From assembly GCA_031261485.1 (NCBI GenBank), contig JAISJO010000106.1, positions 1 to 37,944 of the forward strand: DNA of 37,944 bases, given 5' to 3'. The notes below the pieces were generated by a model, which had not been told where the DNA came from, ran no database searches, and saw nothing but the letters and a program-made list of their open reading frames with translations. The position numbers and the translations under genes are program-made. Position 1 is the first letter of the stretch. The number at the start of each line of letters is the position of its first letter. This stretch comes from Propionibacteriaceae bacterium (lineage in GTDB: Bacteria > Actinomycetota > Actinomycetes > Propionibacteriales > Propionibacteriaceae). Shown here piece by piece: positions 26,047-33,241 of this stretch.

Positions 26047-27735
26047 TCACGCCCCCATAGAAGCTGCTTGGTCCAGCAACTCCTGTGCATGGGCGAGAGA
26101 AGACTCGGTCTGCTCAAGCCCACCCATCATCCGCGCCAATTCGACGAGGCGATTTTGGCCGCTGACTTCAGACAATCCCGCCGATGTCACTTCCGAGTCG
26201 TCTGTCTTCGTAACCACCCAATGGCGGTCGGCGAAAGCAGCGACTTGCGCGAGATGGGTCACGACGACGACCTGGTTGGTACGTGCGAGCCGAGCCAGCC
26301 GGTTCCCTACTTGGAGGCCGACTGCGCCACCAATACCTGCGTCGACTTCATCGAACACGAACGTTGCTCCCCCGGTCACATCGGCAAGAACGACTTCGAT
26401 GGCAAGACGGACACGCGACAACTCGCCCCCCGACGCCACCTTCCCCAAAGGGGCTGGTTCGACGCCGGGATTCGCAGTGAACAGCAATTGCACATGGTCG
26501 CGCCCATGAGGGCCGAGTTCCGGCAAAGGGGTGAGAGCGAAGTCAACGCGGGCATGGGGCATAGCCAGGGCAGTCAATTCCTGCGCGATCTGCTCCCCGA
26601 ACTTGGCCCTGGCCTGTTCCCGCGCCGCAGTCATCTGGACCGCCAACGCCTCCAGGTCCTGGTCAAGAGCGGCGATGCGCTCCTCCACTTCGGCGATTCT
26701 CTCGTCCGAACCCACCAGGGCCGCCAGTCGTTCCTCCCCCGCTTTCGCCCAGGCGAGAACCTCAGTGGCATCAACGCCATACTTCCTTGTCAGCGCCTTG
26801 AGTTCTGCCAGGCGCGACTCGACCCACTCCAAGCGGACGGGGTCGGCGCTCAGATCCGCCAAGTAACCGGACACCTGCCCAGCCAAATCGGTCGCCAACG
26901 CTGCCATCTCGTCGGCGAGTTCGACCAACGTCTCTGCTTGACTGTCCTCGCTCGCGGCTGAGCGCAGGGCTTTCTGCGCAACGTTGAGACAGGTCAGAAG
27001 TGAGGGCGAATCATCGGTCTCGTCGTCTCCTGCGAGAGCAGTCATGGCCGTGTATGCGTGCCCACGCAAGACATCAGCATCGGCCAGTCGCTTTGCTTCC
27101 TCGGCCAACGCTGCGTCTTCGCCTGGCAGTGGGACCACTTTCTCAATCTCTGACAAGCCATAACGCAACATGTCCGCCTCGCGCGCACGCTCCCGGGCGC
27201 TGGCTGACAACACCGATAGCTCGGCGGACAATCCCTTGCGCTCCTCATACTTGAGCGCGTAAGTCTCGGAACATGTCGCCATGTCGGGCCCGGCGGCCCG
27301 ATCCAAGACCTCGCGTTGCCGGTCAGGAGTGGACAGTCGCACCTGCTCGGATTGCCCATGGATGGTCACCAAGTCCAGTTCTCGCAACACGGCCAGGGGC
27401 ACAGACGCGCCACCCACCCAGGACCGGGACCTCCCGTTGGCACCGACCTGACGCGCCACAAGCAATTCTTGGTCCTCGACCACGCCACCGACTTCGTCCA
27501 CATAATCCATGGCCTCGGCGGGCAGTTCCGTGAAACGCGCCTCCACATGGGCAGTCCCCTCATGGTTGCGCACGATGCCCGAATCAGCCCGCGCGCCTGT
27601 GACCATACCCAGACCGGACACGACCATTGTCTTGCCCGCGCCCGTTTCTCCCGAGACCACAGTCAGGCCCGAGCCAAGCGCGAGCGACGCCTCGGAAATG
27701 ACGCCAAGGTTGCGTATGGTCAGTTCGGTGAGCAT
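26047..27735 (-). CDS. recN: DNA repair protein RecN
   Basis: This 562-residue SMC-like ATPase has Walker A GETGAGKT (29-36), a coiled-coil middle region, the signature VASGGELSRVRLAIEV and Walker B ATFVFDEVDAGIGG. RecN acts in double-strand break repair and holds DNA ends together. The start MLTELTIRN is typical of the family. The in-frame extension upstream overlaps nadK and is rejected. It begins two bases after the nadK stop, so nadK-recN is a coupled pair, as in many actinobacteria. Confidence 0.95.
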   Translation of the reverse strand: MLTELTIRNLGVISEASLALGSGLTVVSGETGAGKTMVVSGLGMVTGARADSGIVRNHEGTAHVEARFTELPAEAMDYVDEVGGVVEDQELLVARQVGANGRSRSWVGGASVPLAVLRELDLVTIHGQSEQVRLSTPDRQREVLDRAAGPDMATCSETYALKYEERKGLSAELSVLSASARERAREADMLRYGLSEIEKVVPLPGEDAALAEEAKRLADADVLRGHAYTAMTALAGDDETDDSPSLLTCLNVAQKALRSAASEDSQAETLVELADEMAALATDLAGQVSGYLADLSADPVRLEWVESRLAELKALTRKYGVDATEVLAWAKAGEERLAALVGSDERIAEVEERIAALDQDLEALAVQMTAAREQARAKFGEQIAQELTALAMPHARVDFALTPLPELGPHGRDHVQLLFTANPGVEPAPLGKVASGGELSRVRLAIEVVLADVTGGATFVFDEVDAGIGGAVGLQVGNRLARLARTNQVVVVTHLAQVAAFADRHWVVTKTDDSEVTSAGLSEVSGQNRLVELARMMGGLEQTESSLAHAQELLDQAASMGA

Positions 27736-27737
27736 GG

Positions 27738-28634
27738 TCAGGTGGACCGCCCTCTCCAACCGTCGATAGGCAAGGCGAACTTCCTCACGAGCCGGGAGGT
27801 GAAAGGCTGCTCGGACAAGCGCGCCACTCGAAGATCATGCGGATGGCGGCGAATCTCAATGCGACTGCCCGTTGGAACGTCAGCCCACCGATAGCCGTCA
27901 CAGGTCACCACAGCCGACATCTCGCCTTGAATCTGCAGGGACACCGTGGTGTCCGAGCCGAGAACCATGGGGCGGGCGAACAGAGCGTGAGCGAGCAGTG
28001 GAACGACTTCGAAAGCCTTCAACTGCGGCCACATGACCGGCCCCCCGGCAGAGAAAGCGTAAGCGGTCGAGCCCGTCGGCGTGGACACAAGGATGCCGTC
28101 ACACCCCCAATTCGAGACCGGCTCACCGTCGATGCTGACAAGACACTCAATCATCTTGGCGCGAGAGGCCTTCTCCAGCGCCACCTCATTGATGGCCAGG
28201 GACGACCAATGAGGGCTGGTCGCACCAGGAGCAAATAAGTCCATCTCGATCGTCATGCGGGATTCGCGCACGTATTCCCCCGCGACAACTCGACTGACCA
28301 ACTCGGGAACTTGGGACATCTCCAACTCGGCGAGAAAGCCAACGTGGCCGAGGTTGACGCCGAGCACTGGCGTGTCAGCAGCCAATGCCCATTCAGCAGC
28401 GCGCAGAATCGTCCCATCCCCACCAAACACCACCATGACTTCGGCGTTCGTCAATCCTTCGGGAGTAATGACCGCCAGTGCGGCCTTGGGCACCGCCGCC
28501 TTGATCTGGCCCAGGGCGTCAGGAACAACCAGCACTTCGAAATCGCCATTGAGAGCCTCGATGAAACGGCACGCCGCCTGGAGCGCCGGCGCGCGCGACG
28601 CATGAATCCACACAGCGATCTGTCTCAAAGCCAC
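27738..28634 (-). CDS. nadK: NAD kinase
   Basis: This 298-residue enzyme has the diagnostic GGDGT at 71-75, the INEVALEKA motif (about 148-156) and the glycine-rich DGILVSTPTGSTAYAFSAGGP. It phosphorylates NAD to NADP, supplying the pool that PntAB and dehydrogenases use. It lies 132 bp after tlyA on the same strand. The gap contains TCATCCACA (28672-28680), a DnaA box with one mismatch, and a poorer one 31 bp away. The order tlyA-nadK-recN is conserved in actinobacteria. Confidence 0.95.
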   Translation of the reverse strand: MALRQIAVWIHASRAPALQAACRFIEALNGDFEVLVVPDALGQIKAAVPKAALAVITPEGLTNAEVMVVFGGDGTILRAAEWALAADTPVLGVNLGHVGFLAELEMSQVPELVSRVVAGEYVRESRMTIEMDLFAPGATSPHWSSLAINEVALEKASRAKMIECLVSIDGEPVSNWGCDGILVSTPTGSTAYAFSAGGPVMWPQLKAFEVVPLLAHALFARPMVLGSDTTVSLQIQGEMSAVVTCDGYRWADVPTGSRIEIRRHPHDLRVARLSEQPFTSRLVRKFALPIDGWRGRST

Positions 28635-28766
28635 ACATTAACTGTATCGACCAGGTATGACATTGCGTGAATCATCCACAGGCAACCCGAGTCATGAAAA
28701 AGATATCCCCAGGTTGTTGTCCGAGAGTGCGCAAGAACCGGCCCTATGCTTGACGCCTGCGCGTCA

Positions 28767-29747
28767 CTATGGCCGCTGAAAGAGACAGAAAGCCTCGCGG
28801 TTGCCCCGTTCGCCCGGCAGCGCTGAATCTCCCTGCCAGGCCAAGGGCCAACCAAGGTCAGCGGCGGCCTCTACGACTGCGGCGATTCCGCGAGCCCGAG
28901 TGGCGTCGTCACGGACAACCCCATGTGAGTCGAGTGCACTGCGGCCCACTTCAAATTGGGGTTTGACAAGGAAGAACGCACTGCCGTGCTGCGCCAAGAC
29001 AGAGAACAGCGGGGCGAGCAAGAGCGTGAGGGAGATGAACGACACATCAGCCACCACCAAATCGACCGGAACCCCCTCCACATCAGCGAGACTCAGGTCG
29101 CGCAGGTTCAGGCCCTCACGCACCACCACTCTGGGGTCCTGCCGCACAACGGGCGCGAGTTGGCCGTGCCCTACATCCAGCGCGTACACCTTGGCCGCGC
29201 CACGGGCGAGGAGAACCTGGGTGAAACCGCCTGTGGACGCGCCCGCATCAAGGACACCCGCCCCTTCGATCACCAGTGGCGACAGCGTCTGTTGTTTCGT
29301 TGCTGAACGGTGTTCAACAACCTGGGGACTGGCTTCAGAAGAGGAGTCAGTCTCAACGCGGCGGTGAGCCTGAGCGAAGGAGGACGAAGAGGAGGAGGAA
29401 GCCTGAGAGGAGCCCGCGTGAGAAGAAGGAACCTGAAAGGAGGGAACCTGAGACCACGGAACCTGAGAGGGGCAAACCGGAGAGGGAGGAACCGGAGAAG
29501 AGGGGTCTTGAACGCAGCGGCGGGTTTGCACGGAGTTCAGTTCGTCCAGCGCATGAATCAACTTGTGGGCGGCTCGTGACACGTACGGATCGAGCACCAC
29601 ATCAAGGAGCGTCGAATCATCGACCGGCATGGATGGTTTGGCTTCACCCGCCCCAAGAACACTGACCTGACCAGCATCAATGAGTTGTCGAGCGTGAGAA
29701 CGTGAGCGCGCCAATCCGCGTTCCACAAGCGCCAAGTCGAGACGCAT
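28767..29747 (-). CDS. tlyA: TlyA rRNA 2'-O-methyltransferase with a large linker insertion
   Basis: This 326-residue protein has an N-terminal S4 RNA-binding domain (1-60) and a C-terminal FtsJ-like methyltransferase with the SAM motif LDAGASTGGFTQVLL (166-180). The later VVADVSFIS and LVKPQFEVG carry expected catalytic residues. TlyA methylates 16S C1409 and 23S C1920 in mycobacteria and sets capreomycin sensitivity. The domains are normally joined by about 25-30 residues. Here residues about 71-160 form a low-complexity Ser/Pro/Val insertion, partly coded by five tandem 15-bp repeats. The insertion also holds a copy of the BioQ-type palindrome. Both domains look intact. Confidence 0.92.
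   Translation of the reverse strand: MRLDLALVERGLARSRSHARQLIDAGQVSVLGAGEAKPSMPVDDSTLLDVVLDPYVSRAAHKLIHALDELNSVQTRRCVQDPSSPVPPSPVCPSQVPWSQVPSFQVPSSHAGSSQASSSSSSSFAQAHRRVETDSSSEASPQVVEHRSATKQQTLSPLVIEGAGVLDAGASTGGFTQVLLARGAAKVYALDVGHGQLAPVVRQDPRVVVREGLNLRDLSLADVEGVPVDLVVADVSFISLTLLLAPLFSVLAQHGSAFFLVKPQFEVGRSALDSHGVVRDDATRARGIAAVVEAAADLGWPLAWQGDSALPGERGNREAFCLFQRP
29304..29316. promoter_or_regulatory. BioQ-type palindrome inside tlyA
   Basis: TGAACGGTGTTCA matches TGAAC-N3-GTTCA. Its reverse complement has the same core, TGAACACCGTTCA, as the site before bioQ. It lies within the tlyA linker insertion, about 1.9 kb from bioQ. Whether it is functional is unknown. Confidence 0.45.
29428..29502 (-). 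repeat. Five tandem 15-bp repeats inside tlyA
   Basis: The plus-strand units are GGAACCTGAAAGGAG, GGAACCTGAGACCAC, GGAACCTGAGAGGGG, CAAACCGGAGAGGGA and GGAACCGGAGAAGAG. They keep the tlyA frame and code for a five-residue P-x-S-x-V unit on the minus strand. Slippage at such repeats can change linker length without frameshift. Confidence 0.85.
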
Positions 29748-29902
29748 CAGCCCTCACGCAACAGTGCTTGCACAGCCTCATTGGCTTCGCGCAATATCTC
29801 CACATGGTCGCTCACATCGTCCTCGGACAGTATCGCCACGCGCGCCAACGCCACATCGACACGCTGGTCACCAGTCACGGGAGGGTCGTCAATCTCGCTC
29901 AC
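29747..29902 (-). CDS. Small conserved-type protein overlapping tlyA
   Basis: A 51-residue reading frame starts at GTG (MSEIDDPPVTGDQ) and ends ALLREG, with the stop overlapping the tlyA ATG (TGATG). The product is acidic and probably helical. An in-frame TAG lies four codons before the GTG, so no longer start exists. Actinobacterial tlyA genes commonly have a short gene of this kind, with an RVDxAxARxxxL-type stretch (here QRVDVALARVAIL), at the same place. Function is unknown; translational coupling to tlyA is likely. Confidence 0.7.
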   Translation of the reverse strand: MSEIDDPPVTGDQRVDVALARVAILSEDDVSDHVEILREANEAVQALLREG

Positions 29903-30213
29903 AGGGCCAGCCTACCGTGTGGGAAGTCCGGCGCGCGCTCCCGCCTGCCGACGTCCGGCCCAAGAAGACACCGAGTAATCATGCGAATCACCAGAACCCT
30001 GCCTCGGGCGGTCCTTGCACACGGAGCCCGCCGATGCCACAGGACTTGGTCAGCACTTCCCTGCATGAGCGCCCACACGCGCGTCTGCGCCGCTCCACCA
30101 GGGAGGCTGACCGGGTGTGCCGACGCCGCCTTACTCCGCTGGGCCGCCCTGTACTGTCGCGCAGGAAGCAGCGTAAACTAATGGGAACGAATCAACGGAT
30201 CAGAGGAGACCCT
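29903..30213. other. 311-bp divergent gap before the hydrolase gene
   Basis: This gap should carry the leftward promoter of the small ORF-tlyA group and the rightward promoter of the hydrolase. A TAAACT at 30174-30179 could be a -10 box for the latter, but I see no good -35. I find no convincing gene, RNA or BioQ-type palindrome here. Confidence 0.5.
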
Positions 30214-31110
30214 ATGAAAGACTATCCCGTCCACTTTGCCCCCCTACCTAACGGCGAAACCCTGGCCTACCGCACCTCTGGGGCGGGACCCACTGTATTG
30301 CTCCTTCACGGCAACATGTCCTCGTCTCTCCACTGGGCGACCACTATTGAGGCTCTGGAATCCTCGTTCACCGTGTATGCACCCGACCTTCGCGGTTTCG
30401 GTGACTCGACGTACGAAGCGACTTTCGACTCCTTGCTCGACCTTGCCCATGACGTGGAGGCTTTCATGGATGTGGTCGGCATCGGCAAGTGCGCTGTCGC
30501 GGGATGGTCAACAGGCGGTGGCGTGGCCCTTGAACTGGCCGCTGACAGGCCAGAACAGGTGACCTCCGTGGTCCTTGTAGACTCTGTCCCGCCCACGGGG
30601 TATCCCATTTTCCGCAAGGACGCGCTTGGCCAGCCCATCCCCGGCGACCTCCTCAAGACCAAAGAAGAGATTGCCATCGACCCAGTCCAGGTAGTTCCTG
30701 CCTTGACCGCCTATGCCACCGGCAACCGGGAAATCATGAGGGCGATTTGGAATGCCGTCATCTACAACCTCCATGTGCCCCCGGCCGACGACTACGAGAA
30801 GTACCTTGACGCCATCATGGCCCAGCGCAACCTCGTGGATGTGGACTATGCCTTGCTGACCTTCAACATGACGGACCAGCCCACGGGTTCGGCGCCCGGT
30901 TCGGGACGCCTGGGGCTCGTCACCAGCCCGGTGACCATCCTGCACGGTGTTCAAGACCTCGTCGTGCCGCTCGCCTGGGGCGAAAGCAGTCTTTCCCTTC
31001 TGGGTGACCGCGCCACGATGGTGACATTCGCGGACTCCGGGCACTCCCCCATCACCGATGTTCCCGAGGAGTTCTTCGCAGCTCTGATTGAGGGGCTGAC
31101 CAAGGGCTGA
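30214..31110 (+). CDS. Alpha/beta hydrolase, PhaZ-like (intracellular PHA depolymerase type)
   Basis: This 298-residue protein has an alpha/beta-hydrolase fold with the oxyanion segment LLHGNMSSSLHW, the nucleophile Ser99 in GWSTGGG, Asp248 (GVQDLVVP) and His277 (SGHSPITD). From memory, the blocks GYPIFRKD, LLKTKEEIAIDPVQVVP and QRNLVDVDYALLTFN resemble the Bacillus intracellular short-chain polyhydroxyalkanoate depolymerase family. A biotin-pathway esterase (BioH-like) is an alternative suggested only by the position before bioQ. No BioQ-type site precedes it. Start: GAGGAGA lies five bases before ATG; an upstream in-frame ATG lacks one. No PHA synthase is in the window. Confidence 0.78.
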   Translation: MKDYPVHFAPLPNGETLAYRTSGAGPTVLLLHGNMSSSLHWATTIEALESSFTVYAPDLRGFGDSTYEATFDSLLDLAHDVEAFMDVVGIGKCAVAGWSTGGGVALELAADRPEQVTSVVLVDSVPPTGYPIFRKDALGQPIPGDLLKTKEEIAIDPVQVVPALTAYATGNREIMRAIWNAVIYNLHVPPADDYEKYLDAIMAQRNLVDVDYALLTFNMTDQPTGSAPGSGRLGLVTSPVTILHGVQDLVVPLAWGESSLSLLGDRATMVTFADSGHSPITDVPEEFFAALIEGLTKG

Positions 31111-31154
31111 CCACTGGGGCGTGTGAGGTTGGCTCGGGGCAGGTTGCTCACGGG

Positions 31155-31183
31155 CTGAACACCGTTCAAAATGGAAGTAGACT
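31155..31183 (+). promoter_or_regulatory. bioQ promoter with a leaderless start
   Basis: CTGAAC (31155-31160), 17 bp, then TAGACT (31178-31183). The GTG start codon at 31190 falls exactly where +1 is expected, so the bioQ message is predicted to be leaderless. The -35 box lies inside the operator palindrome, which gives a direct route to autorepression. Confidence 0.6.
31156..31168. promoter_or_regulatory. BioQ operator before bioQ
   Basis: TGAACACCGTTCA is a perfect TGAAC-N3-GTTCA palindrome 21 bp before the GTG of the TetR gene, covering the -35 box. BioQ operators reported from Corynebacterium also begin TGAAC with a three-base spacer (recalled, not checked). Confidence 0.75.
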
Positions 31184-31189
31184 GGGCTC

Positions 31190-31762
31190 GTGAATCTGTC
31201 CCGCGAGTCCATTGTCACGACCGCTATGTCCCTCATGGACACCTACGGTTTGGCCGATGTGACGATGCGTCGCGTCGCGTCCACACTCGGTGTACAACCG
31301 GGTGCCTTGTACTACCATGTCGAATCCAAGCAAGCCCTGTTTGCCGCGATGTCCCAAGTCATCCTCGCTGACCTCCCCCCGTTCTCCGGCGGCCATGTGG
31401 TGCGTTTGCGCTTGTGGGCTGCCCGTTTGCATTCGCTCCTCCTCGCCCACCACGGGGGCGCCGAACTCGTCTCATCAGTCCTCGCTCTGGGGGATTGGGA
31501 GTCCTCGCCGGGAGCGTCCGTCCAGTTGGGGTTGCTCGCCAATGGGTACACGCCCCGAACTGCGAGTGCCGCCGCTCATGGCCTGGTCAATCTCGTCCTT
31601 GGACATGCCTTTGACGAGGAGCAACGTATTGCGGCGACTCGACTCGGCCTTGCCCCTCAAATGCCCTCATGGGACTCTGCGGAAATGCTCGATGACGCAG
31701 TTGGCCTCTTCGTCGAAGGACTCCTGGCCACTGGTGAGGCCCCCATGGAACCCAGGGCCTAG
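31190..31762 (+). CDS. bioQ: TetR-family repressor, probable biotin regulator BioQ
   Basis: This 190-residue TetR protein has an N-terminal DNA-binding domain (SRESIVTTAMSLMDTYGLADVTMRRVASTLGVQPGALYYHVESK, about residues 4-47) and a helical ligand domain. It begins at GTG in a predicted leaderless transcript. It is followed after six bases by bioN and then bioY-bioM, as expected for the BioQ regulon of actinobacteria. BioQ represses biotin genes when biotin is sufficient. The palindrome TGAAC-N3-GTTCA before bioQ and before bioY supports this assignment. No biotin-synthesis gene is in the window, so the regulon here may be uptake only. Confidence 0.82.
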   Translation: MNLSRESIVTTAMSLMDTYGLADVTMRRVASTLGVQPGALYYHVESKQALFAAMSQVILADLPPFSGGHVVRLRLWAARLHSLLLAHHGGAELVSSVLALGDWESSPGASVQLGLLANGYTPRTASAAAHGLVNLVLGHAFDEEQRIAATRLGLAPQMPSWDSAEMLDDAVGLFVEGLLATGEAPMEPRA

Positions 31763-31768
31763 CCTCGC

Positions 31769-32356
31769 ATGCTCAGTTTGTACATCCAAGGCGCCTCGCT
31801 GCTTCATCGATGCCCTGCTTGGGTCAAGATGCTCGTCTTGTGCGTCGGTGGAACCGCTGTGATGTTCGTCACATCCCCTCTCGCTCTGGGGATCACCTTG
31901 CTCCTCGTCCTGTGCGGATACGGGCTGGCCCGTGTGCCTCTCGCTCAGGTTTGGCGCATGACCAGAGGCGTCTTGATCTTCGCCCTTCTTGTCTCTGGCC
32001 TCCAGTGGATATTCGCGTCTGCCGTGCTCGCAGTGCTTGTCGGGCTGCGAATACTGGTTCTGGTGTGCGCAGCCAACCTCCTCACCTGCACGACGACCAC
32101 CACTGACCTGGTGTCGGTAGTGGAGAAGGTTGCCTCGCCTCTTGCGAGATTCGGAGTGAATCCCGAACGCATCGGCATCGCCGTGTCCCTCACCCTGCGT
32201 TTCATTCCTGTCCTCGCAGAGCAGGGAGCCAAGATTCGGGAGGCACAAGCCGCCCGAGGAGTGCATTCACGCACCGCCTACCTCGTTCCCCTCTTGGTGC
32301 GGACTCTCCGCATGGCCGATTCGGTGGGTGAAGCGCTGGAAGTGCGCGGAGTCTAG
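31769..32356 (+). CDS. bioN: Biotin ECF transporter T component
   Basis: This 195-residue membrane protein has about four to five helices. It carries the two coupling motifs of ECF EcfT proteins, AARG at 161-164 (REAQAARG) and EVRG at 191-194 (ALEVRG), that contact the ATPase. With BioY and BioM it forms the energy-coupling biotin importer. It starts six bases after the bioQ stop, so it depends on the bioQ promoter. It is split from bioY-bioM by 293 bp with its own operator. The short length fits BioN rather than a shared EcfT. Confidence 0.85.
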   Translation: MLSLYIQGASLLHRCPAWVKMLVLCVGGTAVMFVTSPLALGITLLLVLCGYGLARVPLAQVWRMTRGVLIFALLVSGLQWIFASAVLAVLVGLRILVLVCAANLLTCTTTTTDLVSVVEKVASPLARFGVNPERIGIAVSLTLRFIPVLAEQGAKIREAQAARGVHSRTAYLVPLLVRTLRMADSVGEALEVRGV

Positions 32357-32359
32357 AGA

Positions 32360-32430
32360 GCGAACGTGCCCGAGCGAACGTGCCCGAGCGAGGGGGTCCA
32401 GAGCGGGGGCCCAGAGCGAAGAATCTGGAG
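32360..32430. repeat. Short tandem repeats after bioN
   Basis: GCGAACGTGCCCGA occurs twice in tandem (32360-32373 and 32374-32387). Degenerate units follow (GCGAGGGGGTCCAGA, GCGGGGGCCCAGA, GCGAAGAATCTGGA). The stretch begins four bases after the bioN stop. It could end the bioQ-bioN transcript or be slippage-derived filler. Confidence 0.6.
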
Positions 32431-32546
32431 GGGTAAGACCGAAGTGGGCCAGAGAGTGCCGACACGGCAATAGTCCCAAGCCGAAACTAAGGATGCCGCG
32501 CCGGTCCGAAATCAGCCATGAACAAAGAAGAGATGGTGTACTCTAT

Positions 32547-32559
32547 TGAACACTGTTCA
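32547..32559. promoter_or_regulatory. BioQ operator before bioY
   Basis: TGAACACTGTTCA, extended to TTGAACACTGTTCAA (32546-32560), is a perfect palindrome 90 bp before the bioY ATG. TTGAAC may double as a -35 box, with GACAAT at 32567-32572 as a possible -10 (15-bp spacing, weak). Confidence 0.75.
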
Positions 32560-32649
32560 ACACACTGACAATTGGAGCCTTCAGACTCTCGATTCGGGCC
32601 CTCACAGGCGAACGATTCGACGTCCACGAGAGCCTCAGACAGGAGAATC

Positions 32650-33216
32650 ATGCGAGCCAAAGACCTTGCCCTCATCGCCCTCTTCGCTGCCCTCACCGCC
32701 CTCATGGGGATGAGCCCCGTCATTCCGCTGCCGGTGGTGGGCATCACCATCTCCATCCAAACCTTGGGCATGCTCCTGGCGGGAGGCATCATCGGTTCCA
32801 AGCGCGGCGCCCTGTCCCTGCTCCTCTTCATCGTTCTCGTGGCTGTCGGTCTGCCCGTTCTCACCGGCGCACAGGGAGGTTTCGGAAAACTCATCGGTCC
32901 GACAGCCGGATTCATCTGGTCTTGGCCGATTGGCGCCTTCCTCGTCGGATTGCTCGTGGAACTGTGGTGGAAGAAGCTCAACTACCTCAGAGCCCTTGTC
33001 GCGGCTGTGATCGGGTCAGTCTCGCTCTATGTCTTGGGCCACACCTGGCTGGCCATCTCCACCTCTATGCCTCTGAAGACCGCCCTGTGGTCGTGGGTCG
33101 CCTATCTGCCTGGAGATCTCATCAAGTCGGTCGTCGCCGCGGGTGTCATCATCGCAGTGAAGAAGGCGTACCCCCTCATCACACCCAAGGCTCCCAAAGG
33201 GCAGGAATCCGCCTAG
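32650..33216 (+). CDS. bioY: Biotin transporter BioY (ECF S component)
   Basis: This 188-residue protein has about six membrane helices and typical BioY sequence: LALIALFAALTALMGM, VPGM-less but PVVGITISIQTLGMLLAGGIIGSKRG, LLLFIVLVAVGLPVLTGAQGG and GPTAGFIWSWPIGAFLVG. It binds biotin with high affinity and works with BioM and BioN. AGGAGA sits three bases before ATG; an in-frame start 26 codons earlier lacks a ribosome binding site. It is preceded by a BioQ-type palindrome and followed after 25 bp by bioM, so bioY-bioM is a second BioQ-controlled unit. Confidence 0.95.
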   Translation: MRAKDLALIALFAALTALMGMSPVIPLPVVGITISIQTLGMLLAGGIIGSKRGALSLLLFIVLVAVGLPVLTGAQGGFGKLIGPTAGFIWSWPIGAFLVGLLVELWWKKLNYLRALVAAVIGSVSLYVLGHTWLAISTSMPLKTALWSWVAYLPGDLIKSVVAAGVIIAVKKAYPLITPKAPKGQESA

Positions 33217-33241
33217 GCGGTCTGCGCTATTCTGACAGCCT

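Noticed and set aside
25876-26961. A long plus-strand frame (361 codons) opposite recN
   Set aside because: It mirrors recN, is His/Arg/Gln-rich without a domain, and is the usual shadow of GC-rich codon bias.
31667-32266. A 199-codon minus-strand frame opposite bioN
   Set aside because: It is antisense to an ECF T component whose coupling motifs are intact, and the product has no recognisable fold.
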